Shown: positions 1 through 7,884 of the stretch, piece by piece
Layout of the letters: the number at the start of each line of letters is the position of its first letter
Position numbering within the stretch: position 1 is the first letter of the stretch
Assembly: GCA_021300495.1 (NCBI GenBank)
Contig: JAJTDK010000023.1
Location: forward strand, 1-50,490
Origin: Limnohabitans sp.
GTDB lineage: Bacteria; Pseudomonadota; Gammaproteobacteria; Burkholderiales; Burkholderiaceae_C
Length of the DNA stretch: 50,490 bases
Direction: 5' to 3'
Position numbers and translations under genes: made by a program
The notes under the pieces: generated by a model
What the model was told of the DNA's origin: nothing
Database searches by the model: none
The model's input: only the letters and a program-made list of their open reading frames with translations

Positions 1-794
1 GCATGCAATTTGGCCTTGACGTCTGAAGGCAAGCCCTTGGGCGCTGCAACGGCTTGCCAAGAGTAAACATTGGACTCCTTGATACCCAACTCTTCCAAAG
101 AGGGCACATTGGGCAACAAAGGGGAACGCTTGACACTGGTAATAGACAGCGCGCGCAGTTTGCCAGCCAAAATTTGGGGCATGGCCGTGTTGATGTTCAT
201 GAAAGAGCTGTCTATTTGTCCGCCAAGCAAATCGATCATGACAGGACCACCGCCTTTGTAGGGCACATGAATGCCCGTGGTGTTGGTTTGTTGCCAGAAC
301 AACTCGGCCGTCAGGTGATCACTGCTGCCATTGCCCGAGGAGGCCATGGTGAATTTATTCGGATTGGCTTTGTGAAAGGCAATCACATCGTTCATCGTCT
401 TGTGGGGTGAATTGGCCGGCACCACCAACACATTGGGCGCTTGAACAGCAATGGTGATGTAGTCAAAATCTTTAAGGGCATCGTACGGAACTCTGGCCAG
501 CAAGTGCGGCGCAATGACAAAAGGGCCCAATGAAGAAACAAACAAAGTATGGCCATCGGGTGCAGCACGCGTGACAAAACCTGCACCGATGGTGCCCGTG
601 GCACCCGCCTTGTTGTCAATGATGAAAGTGCCGCCCAGTTTCTCTTGTAACTTTGGTGCCAGCGTGCGTGCGATCAAGTCAGTAGAGCCGCCCGGCGGAA
701 ATGGCACCACCAGCGAAACCGTTTTATCAGGCCAGGCCATGGCACTAGAAATGCAAACAGCAGATAACAAAGCACTCAGTATTTTTTTCATCAT
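1..794 (-). CDS. Bug/TctC-family tripartite tricarboxylate transporter substrate-binding protein (C-terminus cut by window edge)
   Basis: Periplasmic solute receptor of the Bug (TctC) family, which feeds organic acids to a two-subunit membrane permease. Reading the minus strand gives a start with a double ATG (792-794 and 789-791), a signal peptide of about 20 residues ending near AMA-WP, then the family hallmark VVPFPPGGSTDLIAR and later VPYKGGGP. The reading frame is open to the left edge, so about the last fifth is missing. An AGGGA Shine-Dalgarno sits 2 nt from the first ATG and 5 nt from the second, so 791 may be the true start. It begins 25 nt after the garD stop, so it is probably co-transcribed with garD and could import aldarates or uronates. 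The substrate is inferred from context only; Bug receptors are very numerous and promiscuous. Confidence 0.9.
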   Translation of the reverse strand, partial: MMKKILSALLSAVCISSAMAWPDKTVSLVVPFPPGGSTDLIARTLAPKLQEKLGGTFIIDNKAGATGTIGAGFVTRAAPDGHTLFVSSLGPFVIAPHLLARVPYDALKDFDYITIAVQAPNVLVVPANSPHKTMNDVIAFHKANPNKFTMASSGNGSSDHLTAELFWQQTNTTGIHVPYKGGGPVMIDLLGGQIDSSFMNINTAMPQILAGKLRALSITSVKRSPLLPNVPSLEELGIKESNVYSWQAVAAPKGLPSDVKAKLH

Positions 795-819
795 CGTCCC
801 TTTTAATTTTGCAAACTTA

Positions 820-2397
820 TTAAGTAATCGGTGCAGGATTGAACAACACCAAGGCATTGTGCAGCCTCCAATGCTCCGCCCACGTTTTTTGGCCGCTGGC
901 CACTTCTAACAACAACTTGAACAACTCCCAGCCGCCCTCTTCAATGCTGATGTCACCATCGGCCACTCGGCCTGCGTTCAGGTCCATCAAGTCGTGCCAG
1001 CGTTTGGCCAAATCGGTTCGAGTGGCAATTTTCACCACTGGACAAGCTTGCAAGCCATAGGGTGTACCTCTGCCTGTGGTGAAAACATGCAGGTTCATGC
1101 CCGCTGCCAATTGCAAGGTGCCACAAATGAAATCGCTGGCAGGCGTGGCCGCAAAGACCAAGCCCTTTTGATTTCGCTTGAGTTTTTCGCCAGGCGACAA
1201 CACATGTTGAATGGGCAAGCTGCCGCTCTTCACAATAGAGCCCATGGCCTTTTCCACAATGTTGGACAAGCCGCCAGCTTTGTTGCCAGGTGTGGTGTTG
1301 GCACTGCGGTCTGCGTGGCCTCTTTCCAAATAGCGGTCGTACCAATCGAGTTCTCGCACAATGCTTTGCGCCACTTCAAGGCTGCTGGCTCTGTGTGTCA
1401 ATTGTTCAACGGCATCGCGTACTTCGGTGTTTTCACTGAACATGATGGTGGCGCCAGCGCGAACCAACAAATCGGCCGCAAAACCTACAACAGGGTTGGC
1501 AGTGACGCCAGAGAATGCATCGCTGCCACCACACTGCACGCCCACCACCAACTCGCTGGCAGGCACTGTTTCGCGGCGTCTGGCATTCAGGCGCGCCAAG
1601 TGTGGCTTGGCGCCTTCCACAATGTGCTGCAACATGGACATGAAGCCCACATGCTGGTCATCTTGCAAACAAATGGTGTCGGGTCCGTCAGTGGCCGTTC
1701 GTTCGTCGACCAATGGAAAACTGCCTGGCGGCAACAAGCGCTGCGGTGGTAATTTTTCACAGCCTAGACTGATCACAAACACTTCATTGCCAAAGTTAGG
1801 ATTGAGGCTGATGTTGCGCAGGGTGCGAATGGGAATGACGGCATCAGGCGCATCGATGGCCACACCACAACCATAAGTGTGCTCAATGCCCACCACATCG
1901 TCCACGTAGGGATACAAAGGCAACAACTCTTCTTTGATTTTTTGCACCGCAAGTGATACAACCCCCGCCACACATTGAACGGTGGTGGTTACGGCCAAAA
2001 TGTTGCGCGTTCCCACAGAGCCGTCCGAATTTCGGTAGCCTTCAAAGGTAAAGCCCGTGAGCGGCTCTATGGGAGCTTGTGGCGCGGTGGCCATGGGTAA
2101 ATTTTGAAAGTCTCTGGCGGCTGGAATGTCGAGCAAGCGTTCATGCACCCAACTGCCAGCTGGAATGTCGACTTTGGCATTGCCAATCTTGACGTTGTAG
2201 CGAATGACAGCTTGACCAGCTGCAATGGCACTTAAGGCAACTTTGTGTCCTTGCGGCACAGCATTCAATAAGACCAGGCTGTCTTGGGACAAACCTTTTC
2301 GAACTCGATCTCCCAGCTTCAAACCTCCCGCCGTCACCACAATGGCGACGTTGTCTGCAGGGTGCATCACAATGCTTGAATAAATGTCAGGGTTCAC
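820..2397 (-). CDS. garD: Galactarate dehydratase (UxaA/GarD family)
   Basis: Dehydrates galactarate to 5-keto-4-deoxy-glucarate in cytosolic aldarate catabolism. At 525 aa it has the length of enterobacterial GarD (about 523). The N-terminal SAF-like domain (residues about 1-95, with NVAIVV and GHKVAL) is followed by the large UxaA/GarD catalytic domain beginning near [13 protein letters not shown], with conserved HTYGCG, LGCEK and [13 protein letters not shown] stretches. Altronate dehydratase (UxaA) is the main alternative, but the single full-length polypeptide and the neighbouring gudD and udh favour an aldarate substrate. Transcribed divergently from gudD across a 59-bp gap and followed by a solute receptor gene. 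Confidence 0.88.
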   Translation of the reverse strand: MNPDIYSSIVMHPADNVAIVVTAGGLKLGDRVRKGLSQDSLVLLNAVPQGHKVALSAIAAGQAVIRYNVKIGNAKVDIPAGSWVHERLLDIPAARDFQNLPMATAPQAPIEPLTGFTFEGYRNSDGSVGTRNILAVTTTVQCVAGVVSLAVQKIKEELLPLYPYVDDVVGIEHTYGCGVAIDAPDAVIPIRTLRNISLNPNFGNEVFVISLGCEKLPPQRLLPPGSFPLVDERTATDGPDTICLQDDQHVGFMSMLQHIVEGAKPHLARLNARRRETVPASELVVGVQCGGSDAFSGVTANPVVGFAADLLVRAGATIMFSENTEVRDAVEQLTHRASSLEVAQSIVRELDWYDRYLERGHADRSANTTPGNKAGGLSNIVEKAMGSIVKSGSLPIQHVLSPGEKLKRNQKGLVFAATPASDFICGTLQLAAGMNLHVFTTGRGTPYGLQACPVVKIATRTDLAKRWHDLMDLNAGRVADGDISIEEGGWELFKLLLEVASGQKTWAEHWRLHNALVLFNPAPIT

Positions 2398-2456
2398 GAG
2401 ATCAATGATAGCGTGTCGTCCTCATAGAATGACACAGACTAACCCGAACAAACCCT
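2398..2456. promoter_or_regulatory. Divergent garD/gudD control region with an imperfect inverted repeat
   Basis: This 59-bp gap must hold both promoters of the aldarate genes. It contains GTGTC at 2413-2417 facing GACAC at 2431-2435, with a near-match one base pair further in. This could be the operator of a GntR- or LysR-type sugar-acid regulator, but no regulator gene is visible nearby and I cannot assign one. The placement between two divergent catabolic genes is the main support. Confidence 0.3.
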
Positions 2457-3794
2457 ATGACCACCACCCACCACACCCCCACCGTTGTGAAACTGCAAGT
2501 CATTCCCGTCGCAGGCAGGGACAGCATGCTGTTGAACCTCAGCGGCGCTCATGGCCCCTTCTTCACACGCAACATCTTGATCCTGACCGACTCTAGCGGC
2601 AACACCGGCATTGGCGAAGTACCGGGTGGCGAGAAAATTCGCAAAACACTGGAAGACGCTTGCCCTTGGGTTGAAGGTCAAAGCATTGGCAACGCCAAGA
2701 ACTTGCTCAACAGCCTGCAACAAAAATTTGCAGATCGCGATGCCGGTGGTCGTGGCAATCAAACCTTTGACTTGCGCGTGGCCATCCATGCAGTCACGGC
2801 CATCGAAAGTGCCTTGCTTGATTTATTGGGTCAACATTTGGGCGTGCCTGTGGCAGCGTTGCTGGGGGAGGGACAACAACGCGCCCAAGTTCAGGTCTTG
2901 GGCTATTTGTTCTACGTTGCCGATCGGCAAAAAACAGACTTACCCTACAACGCCGAACCCAATGCCAACAACGACTGGCAGCGTTTGCGACATGAAACTG
3001 CTCTGACGCCCGAAGCCATCGTGCGCTTGGCGCAAGCGGCACAAGACCGCTATGGCTTTCAAGACTTCAAACTTAAAGGTGGCGCCCTACGCGCCGAAGA
3101 AGAAGTCGAGGCCATTGTGGCCTTGCATGAAAAATTCCCAGAAGCGCGCATCACGCTGGACCCCAACGGTGGTTGGTTGCTGAAAGACGCCATTCGTTTG
3201 CTGCGCGATCATCGCAACACCATGGCCTATGCTGAAGACCCCTGTGGCGCTGAGGGCGTATTTTCTGGCCGCGAAGTGATGGCCGAATTCAAACGGGCCA
3301 CAGGGCTACCTACGGCTACCAACATGGTGGCCACAGACTGGCGCGAAATGGCGCACAGCATTCAATTGCAGTCTGTCGACATTCCTTTGGCGGACCCCCA
3401 CTTCTGGACGCTTCAAGGCTCTGTCCGTGTGGCTCAGTTGTGCCAGATGTACGACCTGACTTGGGGCTCACATTCCAACAACCACTTTGATGTTTCTTTG
3501 GCCATGTTCACACACTGTGCGGCAGCAGCCCCTGGCAAAGTCACAGCCATAGACACGCATTGGATTTGGCAAGATGGGCAGTACCTCACACAAGAGCCGC
3601 TGCAAATCAAGGGCGGCATGATCGATGTCCCCACGGCACCCGGTTTGGGCGTCAAGCTGAACATGGACGCAGTGGAAGCGGCGCACCAACTTTATTTGCA
3701 ACACGGCTTGGGCGCGCGCAACGATGCCATGGCCATGCAATATTTGATACCTGGCTGGACCTTCAACCCCAAAATGCCAGCCATGGTCAGATAA
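2457..3794 (+). CDS. gudD: Glucarate dehydratase (enolase superfamily)
   Basis: Converts D-glucarate (and often idarate) to 5-keto-4-deoxy-glucarate by Mg2+-dependent abstraction of an alpha proton. The 445-aa product has the N-terminal capping domain ([15 protein letters not shown], about residues 52-66) and the enolase-type barrel. The KxK base pair is K205-x-K207 (FKLKGG) and the opposing catalytic histidine is H339 (GSHSNNH); both fall at the numbers used for the E. coli enzyme. Metal-site acids lie in TLDPNGGW and AYAEDPCG. Starts at the first ATG after the divergent intergenic region and is followed 24 nt later by udh, so the two probably form one transcript. Confidence 0.94.
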   Translation: MTTTHHTPTVVKLQVIPVAGRDSMLLNLSGAHGPFFTRNILILTDSSGNTGIGEVPGGEKIRKTLEDACPWVEGQSIGNAKNLLNSLQQKFADRDAGGRGNQTFDLRVAIHAVTAIESALLDLLGQHLGVPVAALLGEGQQRAQVQVLGYLFYVADRQKTDLPYNAEPNANNDWQRLRHETALTPEAIVRLAQAAQDRYGFQDFKLKGGALRAEEEVEAIVALHEKFPEARITLDPNGGWLLKDAIRLLRDHRNTMAYAEDPCGAEGVFSGREVMAEFKRATGLPTATNMVATDWREMAHSIQLQSVDIPLADPHFWTLQGSVRVAQLCQMYDLTWGSHSNNHFDVSLAMFTHCAAAAPGKVTAIDTHWIWQDGQYLTQEPLQIKGGMIDVPTAPGLGVKLNMDAVEAAHQLYLQHGLGARNDAMAMQYLIPGWTFNPKMPAMVR

Positions 3795-3818
3795 ACGACT
3801 CATTTCAAGGAAGCTTGC

Positions 3819-4643
3819 ATGCTGAACCCCAAAGTGTCTCCCCTCGTATTTCCAAGACTTCTGCTCACAGGTGCCGCAGGGCAATTGGGCCGTGAGTTAC
3901 GTCCGCGCCTAAAGGCCAACTGCGATGTGCTTCGGGTCAGTGATCAAAATGATTTGGGTATGGCGGCAGTTGGCGAAGAAATTCAAACAGCAGATTTGGC
4001 CAATGCATCGGACATGCAAACGCTTCTTAAAGATGTGAATGCCGTCGTCCATTTGGGCGGGGTTTCTACAGAGCAACCCTGGGCGCCCATTTTGGCCAGC
4101 AACATTGTGGGCATGGTCAATCTTTATGAAGCGGCACGCTTGCAAGGCACCAAGCGCATCGTATTTGCAAGCTCCAACCACGTCACAGGCTTTTACCGAC
4201 AAGACGAAGTGGTCAACACCAAAATGCCAACTAAGCCTGATGGTTTTTACGGCCTGTCCAAGGCCTTTGGCGAAGATCTCGCGGAATTGTATTGGGCGCG
4301 TTGGGGCATTGAGACTGTGAGTTTGCGCATTGGCTCTTCTTATGCAGAACCCAAAGACAGACGTATGTTGGCCACCTGGCTAAGCTTTGATGATTTAGAG
4401 CGCTTGGTGGTCTCTGCACTGACGGCCCCCATCGTGGGTCACACCATCATCTTTGGCATGTCAGACAATCAATCCTCTTGGTGGGACAACACACATGCCA
4501 AGCACATTGGCTACCGCGCACTTGATTCTTCGGATGTTTTTAGACACGAAGTTGAAGCACGTCAACCGCACATTGACAGACATGACAAGGCCGCACTTTT
4601 CCAAGGCGGTGATTTTGTCAAAATCGCACCTCACGGCGAATAA
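3819..4643 (+). CDS. udh: Uronate dehydrogenase (short-chain/extended SDR family)
   Basis: Likely oxidises D-galacturonate and D-glucuronate with NAD+ to the aldaro-lactones that open to galactarate and glucarate, the substrates of the adjacent dehydratases. The 274-aa protein has the Rossmann motif TGAAGQLGRE (about residues 17-26), the catalytic YxxxK as Y144-GLS-K148 and the preceding SSNHVTGFY stretch typical of bacterial uronate dehydrogenases. Family length is about 265-275 aa. The function call rests on sequence resemblance plus its place after gudD; a generic sugar-nucleotide epimerase is less likely because of the short length and the context. An AAGGA Shine-Dalgarno (CAAGGAAGC) precedes the ATG. 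Confidence 0.87.
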   Translation: MLNPKVSPLVFPRLLLTGAAGQLGRELRPRLKANCDVLRVSDQNDLGMAAVGEEIQTADLANASDMQTLLKDVNAVVHLGGVSTEQPWAPILASNIVGMVNLYEAARLQGTKRIVFASSNHVTGFYRQDEVVNTKMPTKPDGFYGLSKAFGEDLAELYWARWGIETVSLRIGSSYAEPKDRRMLATWLSFDDLERLVVSALTAPIVGHTIIFGMSDNQSSWWDNTHAKHIGYRALDSSDVFRHEVEARQPHIDRHDKAALFQGGDFVKIAPHGE

Positions 4644-4687
4644 GCACTGCCGTGCGCTCATCCTTGTTAAAGCCCGGAAAGACCTCA

Positions 4688-4740
4688 TTGACAGTCAGGA
4701 ATATTGATAAATATCAACAATATCAATAAGTTATATATTT
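4688..4740 (+). promoter_or_regulatory. AT-rich rpoH upstream region with promoter-like boxes and repeated TATCAA
   Basis: A perfect TTGACA box lies at 4688-4693, with a TATCAA box 18 nt downstream. A second, better -10-like TATATT lies at 4734-4739, directly against the CIRCE operator. Between them TTGATA (4704-4709) is followed by TATCAA at 4712-4717 and again at 4721-4726, forming a short palindrome plus an extra half-site. Multiple promoters are usual for rpoH genes. The assignment is by eye only. Confidence 0.45.
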
Positions 4741-4765
4741 AGCACTCCCTCTAAGAGAGTGCTAA
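4739..4765 (+). promoter_or_regulatory. CIRCE operator (HrcA binding site) upstream of rpoH
   Basis: The sequence matches the CIRCE consensus exactly: TTAGCACTC at 4739-4747, a 9-nt spacer, then GAGTGCTAA at 4757-4765. CIRCE is the binding site of the heat-shock repressor HrcA, normally in front of groESL or hrcA-dnaK. Here it sits 31 nt before the rpoH start codon and just downstream of a TATATT -10-like box, where a bound repressor would block transcription. It also falls in the 5' untranslated leader, so the hairpin could act in the mRNA. hrcA itself is not in this window. Confidence 0.88.
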
Positions 4766-4796
4766 AATCCGAACTATTATGGAAAGGAGTTCTGGT

Positions 4797-5741
4797 ATGA
4801 CAAACCTAGCTGGATCCCTCGACACTGCACTCACCCTGAAGAATCCATGGGCCGTAGTGCCTTCGTTGGGGCACCTCGATGCCTATATTTCTGCGGTCAA
4901 CCGCATGCCCATGCTCACCCTCGAGCAAGAGCAAGAGTTTGCGCGCAAACTGAAAAACGAAAACGACCTAGAAGCCGCTGGTAAGTTAGTGCTCTCACAC
5001 TTGCGCGTGGTGGTTTCTGTGGCACGTCAATATTTAGGCTACGGCCTGCCCCATGCCGACCTCATTCAAGAGGGCAACATCGGTTTGATGAAAGCCGTCA
5101 AACGCTTTGACCCCGATCAAGGCGTGCGCTTGGTGAGCTACGCCATGCACTGGATCAAGGCCGAAATTCACGAGTACATCTTGAAAAACTGGCGCATGGT
5201 CAAGGTGGCCACCACCAAGGCACAGCGCAAATTGTTTTTCAACCTGCGCTCCATGAAGCAAGGCATGAAAGCCGAGGCCGATGAAGCCACTGGCACACAC
5301 CGTGAAACCTTGACTGCTTCTCAAATTGACAGCATGGCCAAAGACCTGAACGTCAAACGCGAAGAAGTGATGGAAATGGAAACGCGCATGTCGGGCGGTG
5401 ATGTGCTGCTAGACCCATCACCCTCAGACGATGGCGAAGTGGCCTATGGCCCAATTGCCTACTTGGCAGATGCTCACCACGAACCCACCGCCATGATCGA
5501 AGCGCACCAGCGCGACCTGATGGCCAGCGATGGCATTGCCACAGCCCTTGCGTCGCTTGATGAACGCAGCCGCAGAATTGTGGAAGAGCGCTGGCTCAAA
5601 GTGAACGACGATGGCTCGGGCGGCCTGACCCTGCATGACTTGGCCGATGAGTTTGGCGTAAGCGCAGAGCGCATTCGCCAAATTGAAGTGGCAGCCATGA
5701 AAAAGATGAAATCGGCTTTGATGGAATACGCTGAGGCTTAA
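4797..5741 (+). CDS. rpoH: RNA polymerase heat-shock sigma factor sigma-32
   Basis: Directs RNA polymerase to heat-shock promoters. Region 2 is clear (LTLEQEQEFARKL, then DLIQEGNIGLMKAVKRFDP and the RpoH signature around VSYAMHWIKAEIHEYI), followed by the RpoH box-like stretch KAQRKLFFNLRS and a C-terminal region 4.2 helix-turn-helix (LHDLADEFGVSAERIRQIE). I place the start at 4797, giving 314 aa, because AAAGGAG at 4783-4789 lies 7 nt upstream; the earlier in-frame ATG at 4779 would overlap that ribosome site. The gene stands alone, preceded by an exact CIRCE element, so HrcA repression is predicted in addition to the usual post-transcriptional control of sigma-32. Confidence 0.95.
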   Translation: MTNLAGSLDTALTLKNPWAVVPSLGHLDAYISAVNRMPMLTLEQEQEFARKLKNENDLEAAGKLVLSHLRVVVSVARQYLGYGLPHADLIQEGNIGLMKAVKRFDPDQGVRLVSYAMHWIKAEIHEYILKNWRMVKVATTKAQRKLFFNLRSMKQGMKAEADEATGTHRETLTASQIDSMAKDLNVKREEVMEMETRMSGGDVLLDPSPSDDGEVAYGPIAYLADAHHEPTAMIEAHQRDLMASDGIATALASLDERSRRIVEERWLKVNDDGSGGLTLHDLADEFGVSAERIRQIEVAAMKKMKSALMEYAEA

Positions 5742-5803
5742 GCTAGGGCGTGAATCCAAAGCCAACTGCATGGCTCTTCATGCCAGTCCGAAAGCTGGTC
5801 ATT

Positions 5804-5859
5804 CATTCACTTGCTTTCCTTGCTCATCAGTTGATGATTCAGTTAAGTGAATGCATAAT
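5804..5859 (+). promoter_or_regulatory. hicBA promoter with nested inverted repeats
   Basis: A -35 box TTGATG (5831-5836) and a -10 box CATAAT (5854-5859) are separated by the ideal 17 nt. Two inverted repeats are laid over them: CATCA/TGATG (5825-5829 and 5832-5836) covers the -35, and CATTCACTT (5804-5812) pairs with AAGTGAATG (5845-5853), which abuts the -10. Such placement suits a repressor operator, as expected for a toxin-antitoxin operon. No T-rich tail follows, which argues against an rpoH terminator. Confidence 0.5.
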
Positions 5860-5885
5860 CAAATTTCAACTTCTAGGATGGTCCC

Positions 5886-6089
5886 ATGCTACTTTCAGCC
5901 GTCATTACCGAAGCAGAAGAGGGTGGGTTTGTTGCACTTAACCCAGAAACTGGCACTACGACTCAGGGCGAAAGCCTAGAAGAAGCCATGGAAAACTTAA
6001 AGGAGGCAACAAGCTTGTACCTTCAAGAATTTCCCATGAAAATTCAAACACCTCCCGTCTTAACCACATTCGAAGTTTCGCATGCCTAA
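5886..6089 (+). CDS. hicB: HicB-family antitoxin (short form)
   Basis: Antitoxin of a type II HicBA module. The 67-aa protein shows the partial RNase H-like HicB fold: a first beta strand with AEEGGFVALNPETGTTTQG, then the helix ESLEEAMENLKEATSLYL. It lacks the C-terminal helix-turn-helix or ribbon-helix-helix domain found in longer HicB proteins, so autoregulation would need another mode of DNA binding or the HicA-HicB complex. AGGATGG lies a few bases before the ATG. The gene overlaps hicA by 8 nt, so translation is probably coupled. The order antitoxin-toxin is the reverse of the classical hicAB arrangement but common for this short subtype. Confidence 0.85.
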   Translation: MLLSAVITEAEEGGFVALNPETGTTTQGESLEEAMENLKEATSLYLQEFPMKIQTPPVLTTFEVSHA

Positions 6090-6303
6090 ATTTCCGGGCC
6101 TCTCTGGCTCGGACATCATTAAAGCATTGCAAAAACTTGGTTTTCACGTCATCAGGCAATCAGGTAGCCACATTGTTTTAAAACGCAATGGCATAGGCTG
6201 CGTTGTCCCCAATCACAAAGAAGTCAAAATAGGCACTGTGAACGGACTTTTGAGACAAGCGGGTATCAGCGCCAAGGAATTTGAAAGCGCTCTTTACAGC
6301 TAA
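6082..6303 (+). CDS. hicA: HicA-family mRNA interferase toxin
   Basis: Small double-stranded-RNA-binding-fold toxin that cleaves mRNA in the ribosome-associated pool when free of HicB. The 73-aa sequence has the family pattern: GSDIIKALQKLGFHVIRQ, then GSHIVLKRNG with the catalytic histidine at H30, and a C-terminal helix (VNGLLRQAGI). It starts inside the end of hicB. The pair sits as a two-gene insertion between rpoH and the oxidase assembly genes and looks somewhat AT-richer by eye than its neighbours, consistent with horizontal gain, which I have not measured. Confidence 0.86.
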   Translation: MPKFPGLSGSDIIKALQKLGFHVIRQSGSHIVLKRNGIGCVVPNHKEVKIGTVNGLLRQAGISAKEFESALYS

Positions 6304-6324
6304 CAAGCCTGAATTAGAAATTGC

Positions 6325-6957
6325 TTATTTCAACAACAACTTGAAATCATCGGCCAGTGCTTGTGCGCCCATGCCATAGCGGTTGAACAACCGCACCCTG
6401 CCCTGTGTGTCAAAGGTATAGCTACCCGCAGAGTGGTCCATGGTGTAGCTGGTAGGTGTTTTGCCTTCCACCCGCTTGAAATAAATTTTGAACTCTTTGG
6501 CAATGGCCGGCAATTGCTCTTGCGTAGGCCTTAAGGCTACAAAGCTGGCATCAAAATTCTCAATATAAGCTTTCAACAATTCTGTTGTGTCTCGCTCAGG
6601 GTCAACCGTGACAAACACAGCCTGGAGTTTGTCGCCGTCAGGGCCTAACAAGCGCTTCACTTCAGCCAACTCTTGCATGGTAGTAGGACACACATCAGGG
6701 CATTGGGTGTAGCCAAAGAACACCACCACCAACTTGCCTGAAAAGTCTTTCAGCTTGCGCACCTGGCCGTTTTGATCAGGCAGGTTCAACTCTTTGGCGT
6801 AATCGGCACCGGTGATGTCAACGGCTTTGAATGCGGGCTTGGGTTCTGAACAAGCACTCAGCCCCACCAAAGATAACGCCAAAGCAAAGGCGCCAAATAA
6901 CCTAAACCAAGAGGCAAAGAAACGTGTGCTGTTGAACATGAGAATCTTGGCTCGCAT
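6325..6957 (-). CDS. SCO1/SenC-family copper chaperone for cytochrome oxidase
   Basis: Membrane-anchored thioredoxin-fold protein that delivers copper to the CuA centre of cytochrome c oxidase subunit II. The 210-aa product has a signal segment ending in the lipobox LVGLSAC (lipidated Cys36), copper ligands C86 and C90 in CPDVC, and the third ligand H175 in DHSAGSY. The ATG overlaps the ctaB stop by one base (TAATG), which supports this start and translational coupling, although an in-frame ATG six codons later is possible. It ends the minus-strand assembly run SURF1-thioredoxin-like protein-ctaA-ctaB-SCO. Confidence 0.93.
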   Translation of the reverse strand: MRAKILMFNSTRFFASWFRLFGAFALALSLVGLSACSEPKPAFKAVDITGADYAKELNLPDQNGQVRKLKDFSGKLVVVFFGYTQCPDVCPTTMQELAEVKRLLGPDGDKLQAVFVTVDPERDTTELLKAYIENFDASFVALRPTQEQLPAIAKEFKIYFKRVEGKTPTSYTMDHSAGSYTFDTQGRVRLFNRYGMGAQALADDFKLLLK

Positions 6958-7853
6958 TAAAACAAATAGTGATCGACCAACAAGGCCGCAAACAACACAC
7001 TCAAATGAATGAGTGAAAATTTAAAGGTCTTGCGCGCCAACTCATCAGAGTAATTGCGCCACAAGGCCCAAGCATAGCCAATGAACATGACGCTCAAAAT
7101 CACAGCGGCAGCAAGGTACAACCAAGAACTCATGCCATAAGCAAAGGGCATGAGGCAAGAAGCCATGAGCACAATGGTGTAAAGCAAAACTTGAAGACGC
7201 GTAAATTCATTGCCGTGGGTCACTGGCAACATGGGCAAGCCCGACTTGCGATAGTCTTCTACACGGTACAAAGCCAGCGCCCAAAAATGCGGTGGTGTCC
7301 ACAAGAAAATAATCAAGAAAAGAATGAGTGCTTCAGGACCCACATCGTTTGTCATGGCGGCCCATCCGAGCACGGGCGGCATAGCACCTGATGCGCCACC
7401 AATCACAATATTTTGCGGCGTCAGTGGCTTCAAGATCACGGTATAAATGATGGCGTAGCCCACAAAGGTGGCAAAGGTGAGCCACATGGTGAGCGGGTTG
7501 ACTGCATAGTACAAAATAGCCGAGCCAATGCTGCACAGCACAGCAGAAAACAGCAGAGCTTGCATGTCGCTCAATTGACCCTTGGCCGTGGGGCGCCAAG
7601 ACGTGCGTTTCATTTGAGCATCAATGGTCTTTTCAACCAAGCAATTGAAAGCAGCAGCAGCACCTGCTACCAACCAAATACCCACACAAGCAATGAAGCC
7701 CAATTGCACTTCTTTCCATGTGGGCACACCCGGCACAGCCAAGACCATACCAATAAGAGCACAAAACACAATGAGTTGCACCACCCGCGGCTTCATGAGC
7801 GCGTAGTACTGACGCCAAGGTGAGCCAGCTTGTAATTCGGCAGCGGTGCTCAT
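6957..7853 (-). CDS. ctaB: Heme O synthase (protoheme IX farnesyltransferase)
   Basis: Inner-membrane UbiA-family prenyltransferase that adds a farnesyl group to heme B, making heme O, the precursor of heme A for the aa3 oxidase. The 298-aa sequence is strongly hydrophobic with about eight or nine membrane segments. The polyprenyl-diphosphate motif is [15 protein letters not shown], and the second acidic motif is [16 protein letters not shown]. Length is normal for CtaB/CyoE. It lies 31 nt after the ctaA remains and one base before the SCO gene; its product would have no downstream enzyme here if ctaA is truly inactive. Confidence 0.95.
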   Translation of the reverse strand: MSTAAELQAGSPWRQYYALMKPRVVQLIVFCALIGMVLAVPGVPTWKEVQLGFIACVGIWLVAGAAAAFNCLVEKTIDAQMKRTSWRPTAKGQLSDMQALLFSAVLCSIGSAILYYAVNPLTMWLTFATFVGYAIIYTVILKPLTPQNIVIGGASGAMPPVLGWAAMTNDVGPEALILFLIIFLWTPPHFWALALYRVEDYRKSGLPMLPVTHGNEFTRLQVLLYTIVLMASCLMPFAYGMSSWLYLAAAVILSVMFIGYAWALWRNYSDELARKTFKFSLIHLSVLFAALLVDHYLF

Positions 7854-7884
7854 GCGGCAGGCCTTCTAAAAAAATTATTCTTGA

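Noticed and set aside
994-1752. Long plus-strand open frame (252 codons) opposite garD
   Set aside because: It is antisense to a clearly conserved gene, has no recognisable domain and its composition follows from garD codon bias.
4739-4765. The rpoH-upstream inverted repeat as a terminator for udh
   Set aside because: No T run follows the stem, and the two arms match the CIRCE consensus exactly with the required 9-nt spacer.
5750-5941. Small open frame (63 codons) between rpoH and hicB
   Set aside because: It overlaps the hicB start and the hicBA promoter, and shows no family resemblance.
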